A DNA stretch of 8,387 bases from JAIYDJ01 sp031400505 (GCA_031400505.1 JANNPZ010000057.1:1-8387), one strand, 5' to 3'. Counted from the first letter of the stretch, positions 1 to 7,414 are shown. The notes: generated by a model from the sequence alone, not told the origin. A program made the numbers and translations.

Positions 1-1383
1 CACGGTATGGCCTGCCAGCGACAAGGCCGCCTGATCCTCGCCCAGATCAGCCAGAAGGGCGGTCACCTCTCCCTCCAGCCGCTTCATCATCTCAAGGGCG
101 ACATAAAGGAAGTTGCCCGATCCGCAGGCCGGATCAAGCACGCGGATATTGCACAGCCGGGTGTGAAAGGCGCGCACCGTGTCGCGCGCCTCGCCCTCGC
201 GGCCCTGCGCGGCCAAGGCCACGGCCGAAGCCTGCACATCGCGCCAGTCGGCGCGCAGCGGGTCCATCACCGTGGGCACCACCAGTCGTTCGACATAGGC
301 GCGCGGTGTGTAATGCGCGCCCAGCTTGTGGCGCTGGCGTTTGTCCAGCGCGCGTTCCAGCAGGGTGCCAAAGATGGCGGGTTCGACCAGTTTCCAATCG
401 CGCGATGCCGCGTCGATCAGCAGCGACAGTTGCACTTCGGACAGCGGCAGGGCGCGGGAATCCTTGAACAGGCCGCCGTTGAATTGCTTCAGCCGGGTCA
501 TCAGCCCCTGCGAATAGCCGCCGGTGTTCATGGTTTCCCACAGACCCGCCAGCGCCGGTGCGGCGTCCTGCGGATGGCCGCGCAGTTTTTTCAGCAGGTC
601 GGAAAAGCTGGCGCGGGGGATCAACTCCACATCTTCGGCAAACATGGTGAAGAGGCAGCGCATCAGGAACCGGGCCACCTCTTCCCCGGTATGGCCCTGC
701 CCTTCGAACGACCGGCCAAGTGCGGCCAGCCTGTCGGCCACCTCGCGGGTGACGGCGGCGCTGATCCGGGCGGGGTCAAGCGTGTGGGGGTTCAGCCAGA
801 TCGCACGCAAGCGGTCGCGCACATCGGGGTCGTGCAGGTCATCCAGGGTGATGCGATAGCGGGTGCCGTCGGGGAATTGGGTGTAGCCCTGCCCTTGACC
901 GGAGAAGTCGGCATAGACCTCGATCACATGGCCCACGTCGACGATCATCAGGAAGGGCGGCCAACCATCGTCGCGCGCTACGGCACGGGCATAGCCATCG
1001 GCCTGGTTGCGCGCCCGCAGCATGGTGTCATCCCAGCGCCGTGACCCCCGGATGCCATGGCCCTGTCGCAGTTTGGGCGGCAGATCAGGCAGAAGTGCGG
1101 GTTGCGCGTCCGGGTCATCGGTCGCGCGCCCCGTGCCCTGCTTGGCCTCCATCACAAAGGACTGCCGCCGGTAAAGGTCGATGTAGCCACGTGTTTGCGT
1201 GGCGGTATGGATGAAGGTGACGGGCCGTTCAAAACGGTAGTCGTCATTCTGGCTGTCTGCGGTGGCGGGCTTGGGCGCGGGCAGGTCAAGCAGTTGGGTC
1301 AGTTCGATGGCGAACTGCTGGAAATTCGCCCGCTCGCTGCCGCTTGACGCTTTCCAGCGGTTTACGAACGTTTCAACCTGCAC
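1..1383 (-). CDS. MmeI-like single-chain restriction-modification enzyme (DNA N6-adenine methyltransferase with N-terminal nuclease), 3' part missing
   Basis: This is the first 461 codons of a gene that leaves the window at position 1. The frame is open throughout. GTG at 1383-1381 is the earliest possible start because an in-frame TAA lies two codons upstream; no strong ribosome binding site is visible. Residues 67-81 contain GYID followed by EAK, that is D69-x9-E79-x-K81. This PD-(D/E)xK nuclease motif sits almost exactly where MmeI has D70/E80/K82. A helical linker region follows around residues 228-255 (EEVARFLMRCLFTMFAEDVE). Around 338-375 is the block LGAHYTPRAYVERLVVP, typical of the run-up to the methyltransferase fold. 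DPACGSGNF at 417-425 is SAM-binding motif I. The catalytic NPPY/F motif and target-recognition domain must lie beyond the window, since family members are usually about 900-1,100 residues. In this family one protein both modifies its site and cuts unmodified DNA. It has no visible partner gene here, and whether it is active is unknown. Confidence 0.93.
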   Translation of the reverse strand, partial: MQVETFVNRWKASSGSERANFQQFAIELTQLLDLPAPKPATADSQNDDYRFERPVTFIHTATQTRGYIDLYRRQSFVMEAKQGTGRATDDPDAQPALLPDLPPKLRQGHGIRGSRRWDDTMLRARNQADGYARAVARDDGWPPFLMIVDVGHVIEVYADFSGQGQGYTQFPDGTRYRITLDDLHDPDVRDRLRAIWLNPHTLDPARISAAVTREVADRLAALGRSFEGQGHTGEEVARFLMRCLFTMFAEDVELIPRASFSDLLKKLRGHPQDAAPALAGLWETMNTGGYSQGLMTRLKQFNGGLFKDSRALPLSEVQLSLLIDAASRDWKLVEPAIFGTLLERALDKRQRHKLGAHYTPRAYVERLVVPTVMDPLRADWRDVQASAVALAAQGREGEARDTVRAFHTRLCNIRVLDPACGSGNFLYVALEMMKRLEGEVTALLADLGEDQAALSLAGHTV

Positions 1384-1412
1384 CGATTATTGCCCCCACA
1401 CCCTGCCGACAG

Positions 1413-1441
1413 GTTATGCGGGGGGTGGGTGGTGAAAGCAA
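1413..1441 (-). promoter_or_regulatory. Candidate sigma-70-type promoter for the restriction-modification gene
   Basis: Read on the minus strand, TTGCTT (1441-1436) and CATAAC (1418-1413) are separated by exactly 17 nt and lie about 30 nt upstream of the GTG start. The match to TTGACA/TATAAT is only partial (three and four of six), so this is a plausible but weak call. Confidence 0.25.
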
Positions 1442-1604
1442 CGGGATCATGGCAAACACGTCGATAATCGCTTGTGTCGCCTTACGGGTCAACGACTTAC
1501 GATCACGGAAGCCGATTTGGAGGCTAGCTCAAAGCATCTGCGCCGCCGCCGAACCGATGAACCACATTGTGCGGTTTTCAACTACAGGTTCCATCGGCCG
1601 CCAG

Positions 1605-1638
1605 AGAGAATGCACCTTGAACGTCAACATGATTCTCT
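1605..1638. repeat. Imperfect nested inverted repeat in the intergenic gap
   Basis: Outer arms AGAGAAT (1605-1611) and ATTCTCT (1632-1638) are perfect inverted copies. Inside them is a second inverted pair, TTGA-acg-TCAA, separated from the outer arms by unpaired bases. A folded transcript would be a weak hairpin with an internal loop. There is no adjacent T-run, so it is not an obvious intrinsic terminator; chance is a real alternative. Confidence 0.3.
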
Positions 1639-1811
1639 GAGAACCGTTCACAGCGGACACCCGGAAGCAATGCAATGCCGCTAAGCAGAGTGTTGAAACC
1701 GGACACTCCAAAACGGCGAAACGGTTCCCACGGGATAAACGCCTGAGCTCATGCAAAGATTGCCGACAGATCACGACGGTTAAGGATTTATCGACTTCGT
1801 AAAGAAATTCG

Positions 1812-2624
1812 TCAGTCAAACGGCCACACGCCCGGCTTCAAAGTCGTGGCGAAGACATCCGAAACAAGACTTGAGTGTTGCGACTCGAGCCAAGTGTGAA
1901 AAGTCACCGCACCCGGCTCAAGTGCCAGCGAATGCACAGCATTTTCACGCAGATCACGGTGGACCGTGTGGGCTGTCGAGGGGCCGATCTGGCAGCAAAC
2001 CTTGCCGATTTGCCCCGTTATTGCCCGGTGAACGTGGCCTGAAATCATCTTGACGGGTCCGCCATAAGCTTGCAGCCGGTACAACAAGGCAGCCCCGTTG
2101 CGCAGGTTGTCGGCATCCATCGCGGGGATACCCGAATGCAGCCAAGGATGATGGGTTGCCACAACGACGGGCCGGTCGCTAAGGTCGGTCAGACAGTGAT
2201 CGAGGTAGGCATAGCCTTCGTCGGCCAGCCAGCCGTAGTTTGCGCCTTCCAGCAGGGTATCAAGGCCAATCACCACAAACGGCCCGAAATCGCGCAGCCA
2301 GTGGATCGGGCCTGCGGCGGGCATCCAGTGCTGGTCGCCAAAGGCCCGGCGCATGCCGTCATGCGTATCGTGATTGCCGGGGATGGCCTGCCAGGGCAGG
2401 GCAAGGCCAGCCATGATCTCGGCAAAATGAGCGTATTCTTCGTCAGTGCCGTGGTCGGTCAGATCGCCGGTGACGATGGCGCAGTCGATCGGACCAAGCG
2501 CTGGAAGGCGTTCGTTGATCGATGCCACGGCGCGGCGTAGCGCCGTGGCGGTGTCGGAGTGGCCGCAGACAAGCTCGCCATTGGCAACGATATGGGGGTC
2601 ACTGATCTGGATAAAAGCGGGCAC
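1812..2624 (-). CDS. Calcineurin-like metallophosphoesterase (GpdQ/CpdA-type phosphodiesterase)
   Basis: The 270-residue protein has the full metal-binding set of class III cyclic-nucleotide and glycerophosphodiester phosphodiesterases: D9 and H11 in ISDPHI, D54 in VTGDLTDHG, N84 and H85 in PGNHD, H158 in ATHHPW, and H197 and H199 in SGHVHR. Spacing closely follows GpdQ (D8, H10, D50, N80, H156, H195, H197), and the length is normal for the family. Such enzymes use two metal ions to hydrolyse phosphodiesters, including glycerophosphodiesters and cAMP. There is no signal peptide, so it should act in the cytoplasm. The start is GTG, placed directly after the TGA of the ATPase gene (TGAGTG) with only a weak GAGAAAG-like site upstream, so translation is probably coupled. 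As last gene of the transporter operon it most likely processes the imported substrate. The fold is certain; the substrate is not. Confidence 0.93.
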   Translation of the reverse strand: MPAFIQISDPHIVANGELVCGHSDTATALRRAVASINERLPALGPIDCAIVTGDLTDHGTDEEYAHFAEIMAGLALPWQAIPGNHDTHDGMRRAFGDQHWMPAAGPIHWLRDFGPFVVIGLDTLLEGANYGWLADEGYAYLDHCLTDLSDRPVVVATHHPWLHSGIPAMDADNLRNGAALLYRLQAYGGPVKMISGHVHRAITGQIGKVCCQIGPSTAHTVHRDLRENAVHSLALEPGAVTFHTWLESQHSSLVSDVFATTLKPGVWPFD

Positions 2625-3659
2625 TCAGGCGGCGTCTTTCTCGGGCTCAAGGGTCAGGATGGATTGCGGCGCGATGGTCAGGTGCACCGTGTCGCCCGGT
2701 TTGGGGGCGGTTAGGCCCTGATGCAGGCAAAACAGGGTGTCATCGGCAGCGCCGGTCAGCGCGATGCGGTAATGCGTGCCAAGGAAGGTAACGGTTTGCA
2801 CCTGCGCAGTCAGAAGGCCGCCGTCGGTGATCTTGACATCTTCGGCGCGGACATAGGCGGTTTTTCCAGTCGCAGGGGCAGCAAGCGCCAATGTGCCGCC
2901 CGGCAGGTGCAGGGTGCTGCCGTCAATCCGCCCTCCAAGTGGCATCGAATTGCCGACAAACCGCGCGACAAAGACGTTTTCTGGTGCGCGATAGAGCGCC
3001 TCGGGCGTGCCGATCTGCGCCACGTGGCCTTGGCTCATCACCGCCACGCGGTCGGCAATTGCCATGGCTTCGTCCTGATCGTGGGTCACGAAGATCGCGG
3101 TTATGCCGAACTTGCGCAAGAGGACGGCCAACTCGTCACGCAGGGTGCCGCGCAGGGCCGCATCCAGCGCCGACAGCGGTTCGTCCAGCAGCAACAGGCG
3201 CGGGCGCGGGGCAAAGGCGCGGGCAAGGGCGACGCGCTGGCGCTGCCCGCCCGACAGGGCGGTTATGGCGCGCCCGGCATAGGGTTCGAGGCGGCACAGG
3301 GCCACCACCTCTTCGACCCTTGAGTCGATGTCGGCGCGGGGCAGTCCCTGCATCTTCAACCCATAGCCAATGTTGGCACGTACCGACATGTTGGGAAAGA
3401 GGGCATAGGACTGAAACACCATCCCCACTTTCCGCCGTTCCACGGGCTGGTGGGTCATGTCATCATCTTTGAACCGGATCGACGCCCCGGCATCGGCCGT
3501 CTCCAGCCCGGCGATGATGCGCAAAAGCGTGGTCTTGCCGCAGCCGGAGGGGCCCAGAAGCGACACGATCTCGCCCTCGGCGATATCCAGGTCGGTGGGC
3601 AGCAGGGCGCGGCTGCCGCCGGGATAGGTCTTGGCGATGTTGCGAAGGGTCAGGGTCAT
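2625..3659 (-). CDS. ABC transporter ATP-binding protein (Fe3+/polyamine/phosphonate-type importer ATPase)
   Basis: This is the ATP-hydrolysing subunit of the importer, 344 residues from the chosen start. Visible elements are Walker A GPSGCGKTT (36-44), Q-loop FQS (82-84), signature LSGGQRQR (135-142), Walker B LLLLDEPLS (155-163), D-loop ALD (164-166) and H-loop VTHD (191-194). The nucleotide-binding domain is followed by a C-terminal TOBE-type beta domain of about 110 residues (roughly 235-344), as in FbpC, PotA and other PhnT-like ATPases. I chose ATG at 3659-3657 over an upstream in-frame start at 3692. It follows AAGGA (3671-3667) with a 7-nt spacer, forms an ATGA overlap with the stop of permease 2, and begins with the usual MTLTLRNIAKTY. 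The longer start would add 11 atypical residues. The protein should dock as a dimer on the cytoplasmic face of the two permeases. Family resemblance does not fix the substrate. Confidence 0.95.
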   Translation of the reverse strand: MTLTLRNIAKTYPGGSRALLPTDLDIAEGEIVSLLGPSGCGKTTLLRIIAGLETADAGASIRFKDDDMTHQPVERRKVGMVFQSYALFPNMSVRANIGYGLKMQGLPRADIDSRVEEVVALCRLEPYAGRAITALSGGQRQRVALARAFAPRPRLLLLDEPLSALDAALRGTLRDELAVLLRKFGITAIFVTHDQDEAMAIADRVAVMSQGHVAQIGTPEALYRAPENVFVARFVGNSMPLGGRIDGSTLHLPGGTLALAAPATGKTAYVRAEDVKITDGGLLTAQVQTVTFLGTHYRIALTGAADDTLFCLHQGLTAPKPGDTVHLTIAPQSILTLEPEKDAA

Positions 3660-4441
3660 TGGGTTATCCTTTGCGCACGGGCGCTGGCCCATTGCATGGC
3701 AAGAAGAAGGGGCACGATCATCACGAAGAAGATCAGGGTATAGGCGGAGGCAATCTCCAGCCGCATTGAGGCATAGCTGTCGGCCAGACCGACGGGCAGG
3801 GTTTTCAGATAAGGCGTGTGCAGCATCCAGGTCAGGTTGAACTCGCCGATCGACAGGGTGACCACTGTCAACGCGCCTGCCAGAATACCGGGCAGTGCGT
3901 TGGGGATTACGATGTCGATGAACCGGCGGGCGGGGCCTGCACCGAGGCTAGCCGCGCCTTCCTCGAGCGTTTTTAGGTCGATGGCGGCCAGCACCGACAT
4001 GACAGAGCGGACCATGAAGGGCAGCGTGTAAAGCACATGGCCGACCAGAATGAACGTCCAGCTGAGCCTGAAACCTTTGTAGGTGCCGTAAAGCTGCAAA
4101 AGCGCCAGTGCCAGGGCAAGGCCCGGAATGGCCAGCGGCAGCGAAATGAACTCCTCCAGCGCCCGCGTCATGCGGCCGGGATTGCGTGCCATGGCATAGG
4201 CGGCGGGAACGCCGATGATCAGCGTGACCACAAGGCAGGCCAAGGCGATGCCCAGCGACAGGAAGATCGAGCCGGAATACAGCGTCCAGACTTCGATAAC
4301 CCATTTCAGGGTCAGGCCGGATCTCAAGCCTTGAAAGTAGTTCACTGTCAGGCCTGCGAGCACCGACTGAATGGTCGGAACCAGAAGGAATGCGGCGGCC
4401 AAGAGGGTGACGGCCAGTTGCAGGGTTTTTCTTGTGCGCAT
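3656..4441 (-). CDS. ABC transporter permease 2 (binding-protein-dependent inner-membrane component)
   Basis: This is a 261-residue integral membrane protein with about six hydrophobic segments, the first at roughly residues 9-30 and the last near 235-255. The ATPase-coupling EAA loop is present as EGAASLGAGPARRFIDIVIP (161-180), with the conserved Gly and the I-x-IP ending. That is the hallmark of BPD_transp_1 permeases that dock with an ABC ATPase. The start lies 4 nt after the stop of permease 1, and a G-rich run at the end of that gene may serve as ribosome binding site. Its own stop overlaps the ATPase start (ATGA). It probably forms a heterodimeric channel with permease 1, as in two-permease importers for ferric iron, polyamines, sugar phosphates or 2-aminoethylphosphonate. 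Confidence 0.93.
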   Translation of the reverse strand: MRTRKTLQLAVTLLAAAFLLVPTIQSVLAGLTVNYFQGLRSGLTLKWVIEVWTLYSGSIFLSLGIALACLVVTLIIGVPAAYAMARNPGRMTRALEEFISLPLAIPGLALALALLQLYGTYKGFRLSWTFILVGHVLYTLPFMVRSVMSVLAAIDLKTLEEGAASLGAGPARRFIDIVIPNALPGILAGALTVVTLSIGEFNLTWMLHTPYLKTLPVGLADSYASMRLEIASAYTLIFFVMIVPLLLAMQWASARAQRITQ

Positions 4442-4445
4442 GATA

Positions 4446-5252
4446 TTAGCCCCCCGCCGCTACGGTGTTGCCCGAAAACATCCGGGCGACGAACAGGATC
4501 GCCCATGTTACCACGCCAAGGCAGACCGACAGGGCTGCGGCCATGGCGATGTTCGCGGACAGGGTGAATTCGGTGTAGATCACCATCGGCAGCACGTCGA
4601 TGTCGGTGGCCAGCGTGAACGCGGTGCCAAAGGCCCCCATCGCGGTGGCAAAGGCAATCGCCCCTGCCGCAATTAGGGCGGGCGATAGCGCGGGCAGCAG
4701 CACATCCAGCACCACCCGGTGCTGCGGCGCACCCAGTGTGCGGGCGGCCTCTTCCAGCGACGGATCGATCTTTTCCGCAGCCGCCATGACGGTCAGCAGC
4801 ACGCGGGGGATCGAGAAATAGAGGTAGCCCAAAAACAAGCCGAAGATCGAATAGGCAAAAACGACATGGCCCGGAAGGATGGCGTTGAACAGCCCCTGCC
4901 GCCCACCCAGCAGGATGATCATGAACCCCACGACCACGCCGGGAAAGGCCAGCGGCAGCGTCAGGATCGACAGCAGGACCGCCCGGCCGCGAAACCGGTT
5001 GCGCGTCAGAAACACGCCTGCCGTGGTGGATATCGCCAAGGCGACAACGGTGACTGCCAGCGACACCAGCACCGTCTGCACCAGCGTGGTCAGATAGCGC
5101 GGCGTTTGCAGGATTTGCAGGTAAATACCCCAGCCCGCCTCACCCTCGCCCGAAGACAGGATCAGCCGCAGGATCGGCAGCGCCAGAAAGGTCAGCGCAA
5201 AGATGGCCAAGGGCACAAGGCACAAGGCGACGAATAGTCGGGAAGACATCAT
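4446..5252 (-). CDS. ABC transporter permease 1 (binding-protein-dependent inner-membrane component)
   Basis: This is a 268-residue hydrophobic protein with about six predicted membrane segments, the first at roughly 6-31 (LFVALCLVPLAIFALTFLAL). The EAA coupling loop is EAARTLGAPQHRVVLDVLLP (168-187), a near-canonical match. A short soluble stretch (about 33-52) follows the first helix. Two consecutive ATG codons lie at 5252-5247. AGGAG (5261-5257) is 4 nt from the first and 7 nt from the second, so translation may begin at the second Met (5249), making the protein one residue shorter. It is the first of two non-identical permeases that should form the import channel. A hairpin in the gap upstream separates it from the highly expressed binding-protein gene. 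Confidence 0.93.
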   Translation of the reverse strand: MMSSRLFVALCLVPLAIFALTFLALPILRLILSSGEGEAGWGIYLQILQTPRYLTTLVQTVLVSLAVTVVALAISTTAGVFLTRNRFRGRAVLLSILTLPLAFPGVVVGFMIILLGGRQGLFNAILPGHVVFAYSIFGLFLGYLYFSIPRVLLTVMAAAEKIDPSLEEAARTLGAPQHRVVLDVLLPALSPALIAAGAIAFATAMGAFGTAFTLATDIDVLPMVIYTEFTLSANIAMAAALSVCLGVVTWAILFVARMFSGNTVAAGG

Positions 5253-5256
5253 GGGG

Positions 5257-5261
5257 CTCCT
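5257..5261 (-). promoter_or_regulatory. Ribosome binding site of permease 1
   Basis: AGGAG on the minus strand lies 4 nt before the first ATG and 7 nt before the second of the ATGATG pair. The spacing favours initiation at the second ATG. Confidence 0.7.
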
Positions 5262-5280
5262 GCTGATGGCCGGGCGAACT

Positions 5281-5305
5281 GGGGCAGGGCACTAAGCCCC
5301 GCCCC
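5281..5305 (-). other. Strong intercistronic hairpin between the binding-protein and permease genes
   Basis: On the transcribed (minus) strand, arms GGGGCGGGGC and GCCCTGCCCC flank a 5-nt TTAGT loop. All ten positions pair in RNA, one of them as a G-U wobble; the plus-strand version would have an A-C mismatch there. It starts 8 nt after the binding-protein stop codon and has no T-run behind it. It therefore resembles a 3'-end-protecting or partial-attenuation element rather than a full terminator. Such structures often keep binding-protein mRNA more abundant than that of downstream membrane subunits. Confidence 0.7.
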
Positions 5306-5313
5306 GATACTCG

Positions 5314-6309
5314 TTACTTCACGTCGGCCAGATAACGCTCGCCAAAGCCCTTCTGGGCTGCGGCCATCGCGGCATAGTCCACCGCAATCGCACGCTCATA
5401 ATCGGCATCCGGCAGGAAGCGCGCTGCCACGTCGGCAGGCAATGCCACCGGGCGGGCGGGCTTGAGGTAGGCATTGGTCCAGATTGCCTGACCTTCATCC
5501 GACAGGATGAAATCCAGCGCTTTCTTGCCAGCCTCAGCGTTCGGCGCGCCTGCAACAAGGCTCATGACGTAAGGCACGCGGATGGTGCCTTCGCAGGGCA
5601 GCACGAATTCGAACTTGCCGGTTTCGTTGTACTTGGCGCGGTAGGCGTTGAAATCGTAATCGAACAGGATCGGAATTTCACCAGAAACAACGCGGGCGAA
5701 CGAGGTTTGCTTTGGCACGATCGGGCTGTTGGCGGCCAGATCGTTGAAGAACTTGATCGCAGGGTCGAAGTTGGTCAGATCGCCGCCGAAGGCATGATTG
5801 ACCGCAACCGCACCGGCATAGCCGACAAAGGCCGAGGCCGGGTCCAGATAGCCGACCATGCCCTTGTATTCCGGCTTTGTCAGATCAGCCCAGCACTGCG
5901 GCACGGGGGCCCCTGCCAGCGCATCGACGTTCACGAACATGCCCAGCGTGCCGTAGTGGACGGCAAACCAGTTGCCTTCCGGGTCTTTCAGGCCGTCGGG
6001 GATTTCGTCGAACCCTGCGGGCTTGTAGGGCTGCACAACACCTTCGGGAATTGCGGCGATGCCAGTGGTCACGCCGTAATAGGCCACATCGGCGACGGGC
6101 GAGGCCTTTTCGGCGATCAGCTGGCTCAGAGCCTGACCCGAGTTCTTGTTGTCATGCGGCATCTGGACGTCAACTTTTTCGTCCAGCGCCTTCAGCATCG
6201 AGGCCCAATCCGCCCATTCCGGCGGGCAGTTGTAGCAGATCGCATCTTCGGCAAATGCCGGAGCTGAGATGGCCGTTGCGAAAAGCACGGCAAGAACAGT
6301 ATGTTTCAT
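5314..6309 (-). CDS. ABC transporter periplasmic solute-binding protein (ferric/phosphonate/sugar-phosphate-type cluster)
   Basis: This 331-residue protein has a clear Sec signal peptide: M-K-H at the start, a hydrophobic core (about 5-16), then APAFA|ED with predicted cleavage after Ala20. It is the periplasmic receptor that hands substrate to the two permeases encoded downstream. Size and overall layout match the Fe3+/AfuA/PhnS/PotD-like extracellular binding proteins. These include a conserved YGTLGMFVN segment, a PEYKGMVGYLDPAS segment typical of the hinge and ligand site, and an ILFDYDFN segment. The mature protein carries CYNC at 25-28 plus one Cys in each of PQCWADL and LPCEGT, so disulfides are possible. 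The ATG overlaps the stop of the regulator gene (ATGA) and is preceded by AAGGA (6321-6317) with a 7-nt spacer. Other members of this superfamily bind Fe3+, polyamines, sugar phosphates or aminoethylphosphonate. With a phosphodiesterase in the operon I favour an organophosphate, but this is inference. Confidence 0.93.
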   Translation of the reverse strand: MKHTVLAVLFATAISAPAFAEDAICYNCPPEWADWASMLKALDEKVDVQMPHDNKNSGQALSQLIAEKASPVADVAYYGVTTGIAAIPEGVVQPYKPAGFDEIPDGLKDPEGNWFAVHYGTLGMFVNVDALAGAPVPQCWADLTKPEYKGMVGYLDPASAFVGYAGAVAVNHAFGGDLTNFDPAIKFFNDLAANSPIVPKQTSFARVVSGEIPILFDYDFNAYRAKYNETGKFEFVLPCEGTIRVPYVMSLVAGAPNAEAGKKALDFILSDEGQAIWTNAYLKPARPVALPADVAARFLPDADYERAIAVDYAAMAAAQKGFGERYLADVK

Positions 6310-7403
6310 CGGTTCATCCTTGTTTGAGCTTGAGGTTCGGCAGGAAGATCAGACGGCGGTTGGGTTGCACCCCGACCGTCGTCACCTTTTTCCGGGTTCG
6401 GCAGCGCAAGCGTGGCCCCGGCCCGGAAAGCAAAGGGCAAGGCGGGCGGCTGAATAGATGGCCCCCCTTGCAGCATGTTCAACAATGATCGGGCCGCCTG
6501 CCGGCCCATCGCCTCGGGCGAGGTCTCGATGGTGGCTAGCGGCTTTTCAAGCAAACGCCCGACCTCGATTCCGTCGAACCCCACGACAGACAGGTCCTGC
6601 GGCACCCGCCAGCCCAGCAACCGGGCGGCCTTTTGCACCGCAATCGCCAGAAAATCGTTTGATGCGAAAATGGCGGTCAGCTTTGGGTGCTGCGCCAAAA
6701 TGGCGGCAAGACGTTCGGGCTGGTTGGCCTCGGCTTCGCCAATCTCGATCAGCGTAGGGTCGGGCAGGCCGCGTGCCCGACATTCGGAATGAAAACCTGC
6801 ATAGCGGTTGCGCGACCTGTCTGAGGTCGAAAACCGCAAAGCCAGAAACGCGGTACGCCGATGACAAAGATCGGCAAACTGGCGCGCCACCTCTTTGGCC
6901 GCGTCGAAGTTATCGACATATGACGTAATGAACCCATCTAGCGGGTCGTGGAACATCAGCGATATCGGAATGCCCCGCTTTTGCGCCAAGCGCAGCGCTG
7001 GGCTGCGGTCGGGGGCCACCATCGTGGCCAAAAGCGCATCGGTTTCCTTCGACAACAGCATTTCGATCGCCGCATCGTCGGCTGCCTCGTTATAGTTTGA
7101 GCAAGAAATCAGCATCTGATAGCCCGATCCCAGCAGTTCGACCTGCACGCCTTGCACTGCTTCAGCAAACACCGGGTTGGCCAGGGACGGCACCAGACAT
7201 CCCACCGTCATCGACCGCCGGCTTTGCAGCGCGCGACCGATGGACGAGAAACTGAACCCCAATTCGCGCGCCGCCCGCTCCACCCGCTCGCGTACATCGG
7301 CGCTGGCGGGGCCAGAGTTGTTGAGCACTCGGCTGGCCGTCGCCACACCGCACCCGGCACTTTGTGCCACGTCCTTGATGGTGATGTTGGAAGATTTGCT
7401 CAT
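6306..7403 (-). CDS. LacI/GalR-family transcriptional regulator of the ABC-transporter operon
   Basis: This 365-residue protein has the standard LacI layout. The N-terminal helix-turn-helix spans about residues 7-30 (ITIKDVAQSAGCGVATASRV), with V20 and A21 at the specificity positions, as in GalR-like members. A hinge region follows near 52-62 (GRALQSRRS), with the minor-groove-inserting Leu. From about 65 onward is a periplasmic-binding-protein-like effector domain (TVGCLVPSLANPVFAEAVQG, later TAIFASNDFLAIAVQ and SVVGFDGIEVGRLL). The C-terminus has an extra Pro/Gln/Arg-rich tail of about 30 residues. The protein should bind the 18-bp palindrome 11 nt before its own start and release it when a small-molecule inducer binds. 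It is the first gene of the operon and overlaps the binding-protein gene by 4 nt (ATGA), so it probably controls itself and the transporter together. The ligand cannot be deduced. A weak GAGAAG precedes the ATG. Confidence 0.95.
   Translation of the reverse strand: MSKSSNITIKDVAQSAGCGVATASRVLNNSGPASADVRERVERAARELGFSFSSIGRALQSRRSMTVGCLVPSLANPVFAEAVQGVQVELLGSGYQMLISCSNYNEAADDAAIEMLLSKETDALLATMVAPDRSPALRLAQKRGIPISLMFHDPLDGFITSYVDNFDAAKEVARQFADLCHRRTAFLALRFSTSDRSRNRYAGFHSECRARGLPDPTLIEIGEAEANQPERLAAILAQHPKLTAIFASNDFLAIAVQKAARLLGWRVPQDLSVVGFDGIEVGRLLEKPLATIETSPEAMGRQAARSLLNMLQGGPSIQPPALPFAFRAGATLALPNPEKGDDGRGATQPPSDLPAEPQAQTRMNR
6317..6321 (-). promoter_or_regulatory. Ribosome binding site of the solute-binding protein
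   Basis: AAGGA on the minus strand sits inside the 3' end of the regulator gene, 7 nt before the ATG of the binding protein. It supports that start and allows strong re-initiation despite the ATGA overlap. Confidence 0.75.
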
Positions 7404-7414
7404 TGGCTTCTCAA

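Larger units (their letters stand above)
1384..1811. other. Intergenic region without a convincing gene
   Basis: This is the gap of about 430 bases between the end of the phosphodiesterase gene and the start of the restriction-modification gene. It is visibly less GC-rich than the coding DNA on either side. Short open frames exist on both strands (for example 1472-1684 plus and 1529-1819 minus). Their translations are rich in Arg, His, Cys and Ser with no recognisable motif, and the minus frame overlaps the end of the phosphodiesterase gene. I see no tRNA, no transposase fragment and no terminator with a T-run after the operon. The stretch could be decayed DNA or a junction of a past insertion. 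Confidence 0.5.

Noticed and set aside
7..1044. Long plus-strand open frame of 345 codons
   Set aside because: Its translation is rich in Gln, His and Arg with no motif. The minus strand over the same bases encodes a clear MmeI-like protein with the nuclease and SAM motifs, so this is an antisense shadow.
1716..1731. Second LacI-like operator (CGAAACGGTTCCCAC region)
   Set aside because: It shares the AA-CG-TT core but the outer half-site bases do not match and it is not symmetric. It lies downstream of the operon, so a chance match is more likely.
1529..1819. Minus-strand 96-codon open frame in the gap after the phosphodiesterase gene
   Set aside because: It has no recognisable motif or good ribosome binding site, has atypical composition, and overlaps the end of the phosphodiesterase gene in another frame.
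3660..3692. Upstream start for the ATPase gene adding 11 residues
   Set aside because: The added residues are unlike the family N-terminus. The internal ATG at 3659 has AAGGA at 7 nt and an ATGA overlap with the preceding gene.
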